Shown here: positions 18,488 through 26,741 of the stretch, one piece after another
Position numbering within the stretch: the stretch's first letter is position 1
Layout: every line of letters begins with the position of its first letter
Assembly (NCBI GenBank): GCA_039802205.1
Contig: JBDRWD010000015.1
Coordinates: 1-46,081, forward strand
Direction of reading: 5' to 3'
Length of the DNA stretch: 46,081 bases
Origin: a candidate division WOR-3 bacterium
GTDB lineage: Bacteria > Hydrothermota > Tepidihabitantia > SM23-42 > JAOAFX01
Position numbers and translations under genes: made by a program
Notes under the pieces: generated by a model
Databases searched by the model: none
What the model was told of the DNA's origin: nothing
Seen by the model: the letters and a program-made list of their open reading frames with translations, nothing else

Positions 18488-19351
18488 ATGAAGGTCACCT
18501 ACTATCCGGGCTGTGATTTATATACCAAGGCGAAAATCCTTAACGACTCAATTATTAAGACATTCAGGGCGGTAGGTATTGAATTAGTAGAGCTGGCAAA
18601 CTGGTATTGCTGTGGAACAACATTTACCTTGGCCCGCGATAATAAGATGTCTTTGATCGCCCCCTTAAGGATTCTTGCAAAAGTCCGTCAAACTAATGGA
18701 TCTGTGTTAGTTCCTTGTTCCATTTGTTTTAACACCCTCAAGCGCGCTAATTTTATCTTTAAACAGGACCCTGAGACACTAAAGATACTTAACGAGCATC
18801 TGGGTGAGAATTATGATGCCCAGGCAGAAATAATCCATCCTTTTCAATTTATTTTTGAGCATAAAGATGATTTCAGAAAAGGGGTTAAACGACAGCTTGA
18901 GAATCTCAAGTTAGGCTGTTACTACGGATGCTATCTTTTGAGACCTCAGGAGGAGCTGGAATTTGACGATCCTGAAGCACCAACAATAATGGAGGATTTC
19001 GTGCACTTGATCGGAGCCCGGCCAATAAGCTTCCCACTCAAGGTTGAATGCTGTGGTTCCTATCTCATTGTCAATTCGCCCGAGGCCGCGCTGGAGGCTT
19101 CTTATAGAATTCTGAAGAATGCTCGGGAAAACGGAGTTGATGCACTGGTGACATCGTGTCCTGTTTGTCATTATAATCTTGACAATTTCCAGACCCGCAT
19201 TACGAATCTCCACCCGGACCATCAACCAATTCCGGTATTCTATTTCAGCCAAGTAATGGCGATGGCTTTTGGATTACCGGTGGAGGATTGGGGGCTGGAA
19301 TATAATAAGGTTTCACCAAAAAAATTATTAGAGGAAAAAAAGATACTATGA
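18488..19351 (+). CDS. hdrB: HdrB-like protein with two CCG domains
   Basis: 287 residues. Two Cys-rich CCG domains: GCDLY...WYCCG...PCSICF in the first half, and GCYYGC...ECCGSY...SCPVCHYNLD in the second. In HdrB these hold noncubane 4Fe-4S clusters that reduce disulfides. Substrate here is unknown; in non-methanogens such proteins occur with many partners. It overlaps rpsF by 4 nt (ATGA), which couples a redox gene to a ribosomal protein gene. Confidence 0.88.
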   Translation: MKVTYYPGCDLYTKAKILNDSIIKTFRAVGIELVELANWYCCGTTFTLARDNKMSLIAPLRILAKVRQTNGSVLVPCSICFNTLKRANFIFKQDPETLKILNEHLGENYDAQAEIIHPFQFIFEHKDDFRKGVKRQLENLKLGCYYGCYLLRPQEELEFDDPEAPTIMEDFVHLIGARPISFPLKVECCGSYLIVNSPEAALEASYRILKNARENGVDALVTSCPVCHYNLDNFQTRITNLHPDHQPIPVFYFSQVMAMAFGLPVEDWGLEYNKVSPKKLLEEKKIL

Positions 19352-19641
19352 GAAACTACGAAGCAATGTTTATATTCCATCCTAAATTGAAGGAGGAAGA
19401 ATTGGCGAGAGAAGCCGGTGCCGTGGAGACGCTTATAAAAGAAAGCGGTGCTGGAACAATCCGATACCAATTGCTGGGAAAGAAGGTGCTGGCTTATCCG
19501 GTGGAGAAGCAGAAAGAAGGTTTTTATGTCAATTACGAATTTTCAATAGCTCCGGATAAGATCACAGAGATAAGGGATAAATTAAAACACAAGGAGAATA
19601 TCCTGAGGTTTATGATCATCGTAAAGGAGAAAAGGAAATGA
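19348..19641 (+). CDS. rpsF: 30S ribosomal protein S6
   Basis: 97 residues. Starts RNYEAMFIFHPKLKEEE and contains GKKVLAYPVEKQKEGFYVNYEF, typical S6. It forms a heterodimer with S18 on the platform. It overlaps hdrB upstream and ssb downstream by 4 nt each. Confidence 0.96.
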   Translation: MRNYEAMFIFHPKLKEEELAREAGAVETLIKESGAGTIRYQLLGKKVLAYPVEKQKEGFYVNYEFSIAPDKITEIRDKLKHKENILRFMIIVKEKRK

Positions 19642-20075
19642 ATCAGTTGCGGTTAGGTTATCTTAATTCGGTTTATCTCATCGGTCGGCTTGTTGCAGAT
19701 CCGGAACTCCGCTATACCCAAAAAGGTGCTCCGGTGTGTTCTTTTCGAGTGGCTACGACCCGCCGGTTTAAAAATCGTGAGTCGGGAGAGACACACGAGG
19801 AGACTCTTTATGTGACGATTGTCGCCTGGCGTCGGCAGGCAGAACTTGTTAACGAGTTTTTGAAAAAGGGAAGCGCGGTGTTGATTGAAGGGAGGTTGCG
19901 TTCGCGACAATGGGAAACTGACAATAAAGAAAAGAGATCGGTGGTGGAAGTGGTGGCACACCGTGTCCAGTTTTTGGATGTTCCGGAGCCGGGAAGTGAA
20001 TCGAGCGGCGGTGCACCGATTGAAGCCGAAGAAGAAGTTAAAGAGGATGAGGAAGGTATTGATACACCTTTTTAA
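19638..20075 (+). CDS. ssb: Single-stranded DNA-binding protein
   Basis: 145 residues. The OB fold covers about residues 8-112 (NSVYLIGRLVADPELRYTQKG, then LIEGRLRSRQW). An acidic linker leads to a C-terminal DTPF, a variant of the DDIPF-type tip that recruits partners. The order rpsF-ssb-rpsR-rplI is common in bacteria. Confidence 0.96.
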   Translation: MNQLRLGYLNSVYLIGRLVADPELRYTQKGAPVCSFRVATTRRFKNRESGETHEETLYVTIVAWRRQAELVNEFLKKGSAVLIEGRLRSRQWETDNKEKRSVVEVVAHRVQFLDVPEPGSESSGGAPIEAEEEVKEDEEGIDTPF

Positions 20076-20100
20076 TTATTAACAGAAAAGGAGTAGACTG

Positions 20101-20304
20101 GTGGCTAAGAAATGTCGTTTATGTGAAACCAATGTTAAGGTGATTGATTACAAAGATACGGCATTATTAAAAGGGTACATCAATGAACGCGGTAAAATTC
20201 TTGCCGCGCGTCTCACGGGTCTCTGCGCCAAACACCAGCGGAAACTCGCGCAGGCAATAAAAAGGGCCCGGGAGATTGCTCTGCTTCCTTACGAAATAAA
20301 ATAG
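20101..20304 (+). CDS. rpsR: 30S ribosomal protein S18
   Basis: 67 residues with a GTG start after AAAAGGAG. CRLCETN near the N-terminus and [23 protein letters not shown] at the C-terminus identify S18. The Cys-X2-Cys...Cys...His set suggests the zinc-binding form. Confidence 0.96.
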   Translation: MAKKCRLCETNVKVIDYKDTALLKGYINERGKILAARLTGLCAKHQRKLAQAIKRAREIALLPYEIK

Positions 20305-20311
20305 TTCAACC

Positions 20312-20764
20312 ATGAAAGTAATCCTTACCAAGGATGTTCCACGTTTGGGCAAAAAGGATGAAATTTTAGAAGTGAAAGATGGTTATGCACGTAATTATCT
20401 TTTTCCCAACAAACTAGCGATTCCCGCGACGCCCGGTAATATCCGAGGGTTAGAGAAAAACAAACAACGCTTCTCGCAGGGGATGGCAAAAATTAGGAAA
20501 CTCAGTGAAGAGATTGCGGAAAAACTAAATAATCTTTCCCTGAAGACAACGATAAAAACTGGAATTGATGGGAAATCTTTTGGGGCGATCAGCTCTTTGG
20601 ATATTGTAGAATTACTGAAGGCAGAGAACATCGAAATTGATAAGAAACAGATTGTTTTAGAGGAACCGATAAAACATCCGGGGGTGTACGATATCACGGT
20701 ACGTCTTCCCCAACAGGTTACCGCCGTATTCAAACTGGTGGTGGTAGAGGAGGAAAAATCTTAG
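20312..20764 (+). CDS. rplI: 50S ribosomal protein L9
   Basis: 150 residues, standard length. The N-terminal domain [32 protein letters not shown] is followed by a connecting helix and a C-terminal RNA-binding domain. Its last codons contain the AGGAGG site of the next gene, and the two genes appear to overlap by 7 nt. Confidence 0.97.
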   Translation: MKVILTKDVPRLGKKDEILEVKDGYARNYLFPNKLAIPATPGNIRGLEKNKQRFSQGMAKIRKLSEEIAEKLNNLSLKTTIKTGIDGKSFGAISSLDIVELLKAENIEIDKKQIVLEEPIKHPGVYDITVRLPQQVTAVFKLVVVEEEKS

Positions 20765-21234
20765 AAGTCTTTGTTAGTGGGGTCGTTGAAGACCAGCAGG
20801 TTCATACCTATGTGGTATTATTGAAGGAGAAATACGGCGAACGCACACTGCCCATATGGATTGGCGATAATGAGGCGATGGCTATTGCAATGTTTTTGGA
20901 AGGTTATAAACCACCCCGACCTCTTACCCATGATTTGATGAAAACCCTACTTGACGCCCTGGAGAGTAAAATCGTTAAGGTGGTTATCAACGATCTGAAG
21001 GATGAAACTTATTATGCTCGGATATATATTGAGAGTGACGGTAAGTTGATTTCGATAGATGCGCGTCCGTCTGATTCGATAGCCCTGGCACTTCGGGCTA
21101 ATGCCACGATTTTTGTGGCGGATGAGATAATGGCACGGAATGGAATTGTATTTAAGGATGATGCCTCAAATTCACTCAAAGATAAGTTACGAGATACAAA
21201 ACCTGAAGAATTTGGTAAATACGAGATTAAATAA
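20758..21234 (+). CDS. DUF151 bifunctional nuclease-family protein, apparent AUC start
   Basis: 158 residues if read from ATC at 20758. Conserved block [20 protein letters not shown], then [17 protein letters not shown] and [21 protein letters not shown] mark DUF151. The first in-frame ATG/GTG/TTG is GTG at 20812, which would remove the first beta strands ([19 protein letters not shown]). Upstream the frame is open and family-like, and an AGGAGG lies 4 nt before ATC. Family function is poorly settled: some members were reported as nucleases. A base error cannot be excluded. Confidence 0.8.
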   Translation: MLEVFVSGVVEDQQVHTYVVLLKEKYGERTLPIWIGDNEAMAIAMFLEGYKPPRPLTHDLMKTLLDALESKIVKVVINDLKDETYYARIYIESDGKLISIDARPSDSIALALRANATIFVADEIMARNGIVFKDDASNSLKDKLRDTKPEEFGKYEIK

Positions 21235-21252
21235 TTTTGACCGCACTTTTGG

Positions 21253-22008
21253 ATGGACCGCAATGTCATTGGCGACCTTCGGAAAAATTGGGAGGAATTT
21301 GCACGCAAAGATCCACTCTGGTCAATACTCCCTTTTCCTGAGAAGAAGGGTAACCGCTGGAAGATAGAAGAATTATATCAAACCGGTAACGCCGAAATAA
21401 AAGCGGTTATTGAATATCTTCAAAGTTTAAATCTCAAAATAAAAAACAAGCGGGCGCTTGATTTTGGGTGTGGGGCTGGACGTTTGACCCAAGCCCTGGC
21501 TCAGTATTTTGAGCTATGCATCGGCGTGGATATTTCACTTGGGATGCTCCAGATCGCCACACAACACAATCAGTTTAAAGACCGCTGTGTTTACATCCTC
21601 AATTGCGCTCCGGATTTGAAGATATTTAAAGACCACTCCTTTGATTTCATATACTCCAGTATTGTCTTTCAACATCTTCCTCCCAAATTGACCCTCAACT
21701 ATCTTCAGGAATTCTTACGCATTGTTAAAAAAGATGGAGTGATAATCTTCCAGATTACCACGGACATTATTGGAATAGCTAACCGGATCCGGAGAATGAT
21801 AAGTATGCTGCTTCCCCCTCTGCTCAGGCAGTTATATAAAAAAATGCGATACCAAACCTGGGGAATAAAAGATATGTACTGGATCAAGGAAGATTTTTTG
21901 AATAAATTTATCATTTCTAAGGGTGGAAAAATCATTGAGTGTGTGGACGATTTCTCAGCCATGCCGCGTTATCGGGGAAAGAGATACTGCATCACCCGCC
22001 ATTCATGA
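21253..22008 (+). CDS. Class I SAM-dependent methyltransferase
   Basis: 251 residues. SAM-binding motif ALDFGCGAGRLTQALA near residues 68-83, an acidic motif II GVDIS near residue 93, and a motif IV-like FDFIYSSIVFQHLP. A C-terminal basic, hydrophobic helix region (residues 175-205) may contact a membrane or substrate. The substrate is unknown. It follows the DUF151 gene by 18 nt and is probably the last gene of that unit; no clear Shine-Dalgarno sequence. Confidence 0.85.
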   Translation: MDRNVIGDLRKNWEEFARKDPLWSILPFPEKKGNRWKIEELYQTGNAEIKAVIEYLQSLNLKIKNKRALDFGCGAGRLTQALAQYFELCIGVDISLGMLQIATQHNQFKDRCVYILNCAPDLKIFKDHSFDFIYSSIVFQHLPPKLTLNYLQEFLRIVKKDGVIIFQITTDIIGIANRIRRMISMLLPPLLRQLYKKMRYQTWGIKDMYWIKEDFLNKFIISKGGKIIECVDDFSAMPRYRGKRYCITRHS

Positions 22009-22013
22009 AAATA

Positions 22014-22041
22014 TTGACTATAAATCGAATTTGAATATAAT
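22014..22041 (+). promoter_or_regulatory. Promoter of the lrp-like to hisS operon
   Basis: TTGACT (22014-22019), 16-nt spacer, TATAAT (22036-22041). The GTG start lies only 5 nt after the -10 box, so transcription probably begins at or next to the start codon. Confidence 0.85.
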
Positions 22042-22046
22042 GGATT

Positions 22047-22949
22047 GTGATTATTGATCCCATAGATTTAAAGATTCTCCGGCATCTGGAAAGTCAGGGT
22101 TATGCTCCGATTAATGAAATAACCAATAAATTTCACATCACCCAAGAAGAGATCTTTCTCCGCATTAAAAATTTTGAGGAACAGGGATTGATTGCCGGCT
22201 ACGGCATTAAATTATTTATTCCTGCAATCATCGGCGGACGATGGTATCGGGGCTGTGCGTTCGTTGATGCTGATGTTGAACCCGATATTGCAAAAGTTTA
22301 TCCACTCACCGAAGAGAAGATAGTAAATATGACACTCCCCAACGGAGTTTTACCGGCATATTCCTATTTTTTCTATGCCCGGGATCTGAAATATTGCTAC
22401 CGCCTCTTACACCGAACACCCGGGGTAAAATATGTAGAGATTTATAAGATTGCCGAGTATAACATTCCGGTACCTCAGGAGGTTTCCACGGAGGAATGGC
22501 GTGTAATCGATCAATTCATCCGGTCCAAGATAAACTTTTCGCGCATTCACGAAGTAATGGAGAATCCTAAGTCGGAAGCCGATGTGCGTCTGGGGAGATT
22601 GTTGCTCAGCCGAAAAAATCAACAAGGCATATTTTCTATTTTTCCCAGCATCAACTGGGGCGTTATAAAAAACTTCGCACATGTCCATTTAGGAATCACT
22701 ACAAGGATGCGTCCTAATGAACTTAAACGATTTTTGAAACAGTATGTGATACCGGCTGATATTTTTACTAAATTCAAGAAGAAATATCTACAGTTGGAAT
22801 TTGATCTCTGGGGTTTCTCGGATTTGAGCAAGATATTAGAATGGGTTAAGAATGAACGTCGGATTACTATTCATTCCATTTCTTTTGCTCAACGCAATGA
22901 AATCTGTGACGAGTGGTTCAAGAATTTCGTTCGAGAAAAGGCAGATTGA
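22047..22949 (+). CDS. Lrp/AsnC-like HTH transcriptional regulator
   Basis: 300 residues with a leaderless GTG start. The N-terminal winged helix-turn-helix reads IDLKILRHLESQGYAPINEITNKFHITQEEIFLRIKNFEEQGLIAGYG, the Lrp/AsnC pattern. The rest is longer than a single RAM domain and may hold two effector-binding repeats, as in AhbA/NirD-type proteins. The ligand is unknown. First gene of a six-gene operon; 3 nt before the M23 gene. Confidence 0.75.
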   Translation: MIIDPIDLKILRHLESQGYAPINEITNKFHITQEEIFLRIKNFEEQGLIAGYGIKLFIPAIIGGRWYRGCAFVDADVEPDIAKVYPLTEEKIVNMTLPNGVLPAYSYFFYARDLKYCYRLLHRTPGVKYVEIYKIAEYNIPVPQEVSTEEWRVIDQFIRSKINFSRIHEVMENPKSEADVRLGRLLLSRKNQQGIFSIFPSINWGVIKNFAHVHLGITTRMRPNELKRFLKQYVIPADIFTKFKKKYLQLEFDLWGFSDLSKILEWVKNERRITIHSISFAQRNEICDEWFKNFVREKAD

Positions 22950-22952
22950 GTT

Positions 22953-24152
22953 ATGAGGCATATTACTCATTTTTGTTTGATCGGGTTGATGGTTTTAGTC
23001 TGGGGCTGCCGGAGCAAAAAAAAGGAAGTATCCACCCCCACCATCCCTGCATACACGGAGGTCAAAAAGGTATTGAAGAAAAACGAGGTCTTACAGAATG
23101 CCTTAAGCAATATGCTGGGTGAACCCCAAATTGCGGGGGATATCATTAATCTTTTAAAAAAGTGCAATTTCCCATTTAGAAGGTGTCTGCCCGGGGATAC
23201 AATTATTTTGGTTAAAGAAAATGATATCCTTAAAAAAATTATTTATTTCCAGAAACCGACGCTCGTTTATTATATCATCAATAACCAGGGACTTTTTTCT
23301 TTGGCGATGAAATATCCCTATATCACTCGTATGACTTCCATTTTAAAGGGAAACATAAACTCGACACTTTATGAATCAATCTTGAAAAGAGGAGAAACAC
23401 CCGTTCTGGTCTACAAATTTGCTGACATCTTTGCCTGGGAGATTGATTTTGCGACTGAGACTCAGAATGGCGATTCATTTTTCGTAGTATTTGATAAGGT
23501 ATTTTGTGACTCCCAGTTTGTAGAATATGATAATATTGTGTTGGTACGCTATAAGGGGAAGATCGGTGACTATTATGGCATCTATTTTAATGACCCTGCC
23601 GGTTATGATGACTACTATAATCTTAAGGGTGAATCACTGCGTAAAGCTTTACTCAAGTCGCCGTTGAGGTATAGTTATATCAGCTCTTACTTTTCTAAAA
23701 GGAGGTATCATCCTATTCTAAAGGTCTGGCGTCCCCATCATGGACTTGATTATGTAGCACCAGTGGGGGCACCGGTTTCTTCAATTGGTGATGGGGTTGT
23801 GACATATAAAGGATGGAAGGGAGGGTATGGCAATCTTGTGGAGATTAAACATAAAAATAATTTTAAATCACGATATGGACATCTATCAAAATATGCCCCC
23901 GGACTTTATCAGGGGAAACATGTCAAAATGGGGGAATTGATTGGTTATGTCGGTTCCACAGGCCTCTCCACTGGTCCCCATCTCCATTTTGAATTACATA
24001 AAGACGGTGTTCCTATAAATCCCCTGACTGTTAAGTTGCCACGGGCACCTTCGGTCAAGAAGGAATACCTCAAGGAATTTGAACAACTGCGGGACTCATT
24101 ACTGGCAATGTTGATTGATACATTAGGTCAAAACAAAATTTATAGTCAATAA
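22953..24152 (+). CDS. M23-family peptidoglycan hydrolase lipoprotein
   Basis: 399 residues. N-terminal signal with lipobox LVWGC (Cys at about residue 19), so probably a lipoprotein. The C-terminal M23 metallopeptidase domain (about residues 255-375) has HHGLDY (zinc ligands H and D), GWKGGYGNLVEIKH, YGHLSKY, and HLHFE. Cuts peptidoglycan cross-links or activates amidases. The middle region is unassigned, perhaps related to LysM-like or opacity-protein-A folds. Confidence 0.92.
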   Translation: MRHITHFCLIGLMVLVWGCRSKKKEVSTPTIPAYTEVKKVLKKNEVLQNALSNMLGEPQIAGDIINLLKKCNFPFRRCLPGDTIILVKENDILKKIIYFQKPTLVYYIINNQGLFSLAMKYPYITRMTSILKGNINSTLYESILKRGETPVLVYKFADIFAWEIDFATETQNGDSFFVVFDKVFCDSQFVEYDNIVLVRYKGKIGDYYGIYFNDPAGYDDYYNLKGESLRKALLKSPLRYSYISSYFSKRRYHPILKVWRPHHGLDYVAPVGAPVSSIGDGVVTYKGWKGGYGNLVEIKHKNNFKSRYGHLSKYAPGLYQGKHVKMGELIGYVGSTGLSTGPHLHFELHKDGVPINPLTVKLPRAPSVKKEYLKEFEQLRDSLLAMLIDTLGQNKIYSQ

Positions 24153-24166
24153 CGAAAGGAGGCAGG

Positions 24167-24883
24167 ATGCCAATACATTTACGCGCGCAAAAAGGTGATT
24201 ATGCAGAGACCGTTTTGGTCGTTGGCGACCCGGGAAGAGCCGAGTTTATTGCCGGTATCCTGGATAATACAAAGCTTGTAAATAAAAATCGTGGACTCTT
24301 GGGTTATACAGGTTTTTATCGGGGAAAGAGAATTTCAGTCCAAACGACCGGCATGGGTTGCCCTTCGGCTGGAATTGTGGTAGAAGAGTTGATACAACTC
24401 GAGACTAAACGTATTATTCGCATTGGGACATGTGGGGGGATTGCTGAACATATTAATGCACTTGACATGATTGTTGCGTTGACTTCAGCACCCCATGAAG
24501 GGACGACCTATTTTTATCTTCAAGGAGAACCGGTCGCACCTTATGCCACATTCAAAATTTTAAAAGCTGCGGACGAAATTGCCAGGCAGATGGGGTTAAA
24601 CCTTCATTTCGGTGGTATTGCGAGTGTGGATGTCTTTTATAGCCCTGACCCCGATTATGTGCCAAAATTGAGAAAAAAGGGGGTTCTTGCCGTGGAGATG
24701 GAGACGAGTTTGATTTATTATCTTTGCAATCGGAGTAACCTGGAGACCGCCTCTTTTTTGTTGGTTTCGGATGTGGTGGGCCGGGGCGAAGAATTTACCA
24801 AATTTGTGACGGATGAAGAGTTGAAAACCGGTATGGAAAGATTGATAAGACTGGTTCTGGAAGTTTGTTATAAATTGGATTAA
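24167..24883 (+). CDS. Purine/uridine nucleoside phosphorylase
   Basis: 238 residues of the PNP_UDP_1 family (trimer/hexamer type I). Motifs: VVGDPGRAEFIA (phosphate site), GYTGFYRGKRISVQTTGMGCPSAGI, RIGTCGGI, AVEMETSLIYY (ribose binding) and VSDVV with the catalytic Asp. Splits nucleosides with phosphate for salvage. DeoD versus Udp specificity cannot be fixed by eye. Ribosome binding site AAAGGAGG. Confidence 0.92.
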   Translation: MPIHLRAQKGDYAETVLVVGDPGRAEFIAGILDNTKLVNKNRGLLGYTGFYRGKRISVQTTGMGCPSAGIVVEELIQLETKRIIRIGTCGGIAEHINALDMIVALTSAPHEGTTYFYLQGEPVAPYATFKILKAADEIARQMGLNLHFGGIASVDVFYSPDPDYVPKLRKKGVLAVEMETSLIYYLCNRSNLETASFLLVSDVVGRGEEFTKFVTDEELKTGMERLIRLVLEVCYKLD

Positions 24884-24901
24884 AATTAAAGAGGAGGCGA
24901 T

Positions 24902-25090
24902 ATGGAAAAATGGAGGTGTGCTGTTTGTGGCTATATTTATAATCCCGAAATTGGTGACCCTGAAAGCGGAATCGGTCCAGGGGTTTTGTTTGAAGAATTA
25001 CCCGATTCTTGGGGATGCCCAGAATGTGGTGCAGAGAAAGAATTATTTGAATTGTGTGGCGAGGAGGAGGATGATTATGGGATTTATTAA
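24902..25090 (+). CDS. Rubredoxin
   Basis: 62 residues. Two CxxC knuckles ([19 protein letters not shown] and [14 protein letters not shown]) bind one iron. Small cytoplasmic electron carrier for oxygen and peroxide detoxification; the rubrerythrin at 30957 is a natural partner. Ribosome binding site GAGGAGG. Confidence 0.95.
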   Translation: MEKWRCAVCGYIYNPEIGDPESGIGPGVLFEELPDSWGCPECGAEKELFELCGEEEDDYGIY

Positions 25091-25103
25091 GTTCTGGTAA
25101 TCG

Positions 25104-25427
25104 ATGAAAAAAAGTATTGAGTTTCTGCTTTTAATTATCTGGATTGTGGTGATATTCTTTCTTACCGGCTATCCGGGTCTTGAAACTCCAAAGATTAAGG
25201 AGGTGCCGGTTGATAAATTTTACCATTTTCTACTCTTCTTCATCTACGGGCTGCTGGGGCTGAAGGTGTTAAACCCCATCATTTATTTTATCTCGGGTTT
25301 CGTAATCATCATCACGGCCGAGGTTCAGCAGATATTTATTCCCGGCAGGGATTTTGAAATCCTTGACATGCTCGCGGGCGCCATTGGTCTTTTGTGTTAT
25401 TATTTCATAAAAAGAATGACTAAATGA
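25104..25427 (+). CDS. VanZ-like membrane protein
   Basis: 107 residues with about four membrane segments. The pattern DKFYHFLLFFIYGLL, then EVQQIFIPGRDFEILDMLAGAIG, is the VanZ-like family. Family function is not settled. It overlaps hisS by 4 nt. Confidence 0.85.
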   Translation: MKKSIEFLLLIIWIVVIFFLTGYPGLETPKIKEVPVDKFYHFLLFFIYGLLGLKVLNPIIYFISGFVIIITAEVQQIFIPGRDFEILDMLAGAIGLLCYYFIKRMTK

Positions 25428-26674
25428 TGAGATATCAGAAACCAAAAGGGACAAGGGATATTTATGGTCAGGAATTGGAACGTATTGAACACATAAATCA
25501 CATTGCCAGAAAGTTTTTTAAACTCAATGGTTTTATAGAGATAAAAACGCCGACCTTTGAATCCGTTGAACTCTTTATTCGTTCTATTGGCGAACACACC
25601 GATATTGTAGAGAAAGAGATGTATACATTTGAACATGATGAAAAACTATATGTCCTCAGACCTGAAGGGACCGCTGCAGTTTTGAGAGCAGTCTTGGAAA
25701 ATAGAATAAATCCTCCCTGCCGGTTGCTTTATATTGGTCAGATGTTTCGTAAGGAAAAACCCCAGAAGGGCAGGTATCGCGAATTTCTTCAGATTGGTAT
25801 TGAATTGATTGGTGAGTCGGCACCATTCTATGATGCGGAATGTATAAACCTGGCAAAGAGATTTTTAAATTCAATTGGTACAACCGAATTTCTACTTGAG
25901 TTAAATTCTATCGGCTGTCCAGGATGCAGAGAGGCGTATAAAAGAATCCTCAATGATTTTTTGAAGTCGAAGAAGGATGCCCTCTGCGTTGATTGCCAGC
26001 GGCGCTTTGAAAAAAATTTTTTGCGGATATTCGACTGTAAAAATAGCAACTGTCAGGAGATTTATGAAGAGGCGCCAAAGATTACTGATAATTTGTGCCA
26101 TGATTGTCAAACGCATTATTTGAAGACTAAAGAATTTCTGGAGAGACTGGATATTGAATTTATTGAGAATAAAAAATTGGTGCGTGGTCTTGATTATTAT
26201 ACCAGGACGGTTTTTGAATTTAAATTAAAGGGTTTGGGTGCCCAGGATACCATCGTGGCAGGTGGGCGATACGATTTATTGATGAAAGAACTCGGGGGAG
26301 ATGATACCCCCTGTGTTGGTTGGGCCATGGGTGTGGAACGGATGCTGCTCGCACTTCCGGAGAATCTCCCTGTAATAAAGAAGAACAAGAGATTTTTTGT
26401 CGCGATAATGGGTGAAGGTTTATTTGATGAGGGTGTGAAATTGAGGGATACGATAATAAATAAAGGCGGAATTTGCCTGATAGGGAATCCCCTTGATAAG
26501 ATTAAAAGCCAATTAAAAGAAGCAAACCATTACCGGGTTGACTATGTTATTATTTATGGCGAAGATGAAGCAAGAAAAGGTGTTTATACAATAAAGGACA
26601 TGTCAACCGGCGAACAAAAAGAGATCGCCAGGATAGAATTAGAAAATTACCTGATTTCGATCATAAAGGAGTGA
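25424..26674 (+). CDS. hisS: Histidyl-tRNA synthetase
   Basis: 416 residues, class II synthetase. Motif 1 region PKGTRDIYG at the N-terminus; motif 2 area YIGQMFRKEKPQKGRYREFLQ; His-binding signature VRGLDYYTRTVFEF; motif 3 area VGWAMGVERMLLALP. A Cys-rich insertion (residues 162-235, three CxxC pairs plus C-x5-C) is found in a subset of bacterial enzymes and may bind zinc. Last gene of the operon; a strong terminator follows. Confidence 0.97.
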   Translation: MMRYQKPKGTRDIYGQELERIEHINHIARKFFKLNGFIEIKTPTFESVELFIRSIGEHTDIVEKEMYTFEHDEKLYVLRPEGTAAVLRAVLENRINPPCRLLYIGQMFRKEKPQKGRYREFLQIGIELIGESAPFYDAECINLAKRFLNSIGTTEFLLELNSIGCPGCREAYKRILNDFLKSKKDALCVDCQRRFEKNFLRIFDCKNSNCQEIYEEAPKITDNLCHDCQTHYLKTKEFLERLDIEFIENKKLVRGLDYYTRTVFEFKLKGLGAQDTIVAGGRYDLLMKELGGDDTPCVGWAMGVERMLLALPENLPVIKKNKRFFVAIMGEGLFDEGVKLRDTIINKGGICLIGNPLDKIKSQLKEANHYRVDYVIIYGEDEARKGVYTIKDMSTGEQKEIARIELENYLISIIKE

Positions 26675-26700
26675 AATTTATTGAAGGTATTAAAAAGAAA

Positions 26701-26724
26701 GGGGCACCGGCGGTGCCCCTTTTT
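26701..26724. terminator. Bidirectional intrinsic terminator between hisS and the subtilase gene
   Basis: GGGGCACC (26701-26708) pairs perfectly with GGTGCCCC (26712-26719) across a 3-nt loop. It is flanked by A-rich and T-rich runs, so it works for hisS (+) and for the convergent subtilase gene (-). Confidence 0.92.
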
Positions 26725-26741
26725 CTATTTATTTCGCGAGA

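Noticed and set aside
20812-21234. DUF151 start at GTG 20812
   Set aside because: Would remove conserved N-terminal strands, and no Shine-Dalgarno sequence sits near it.
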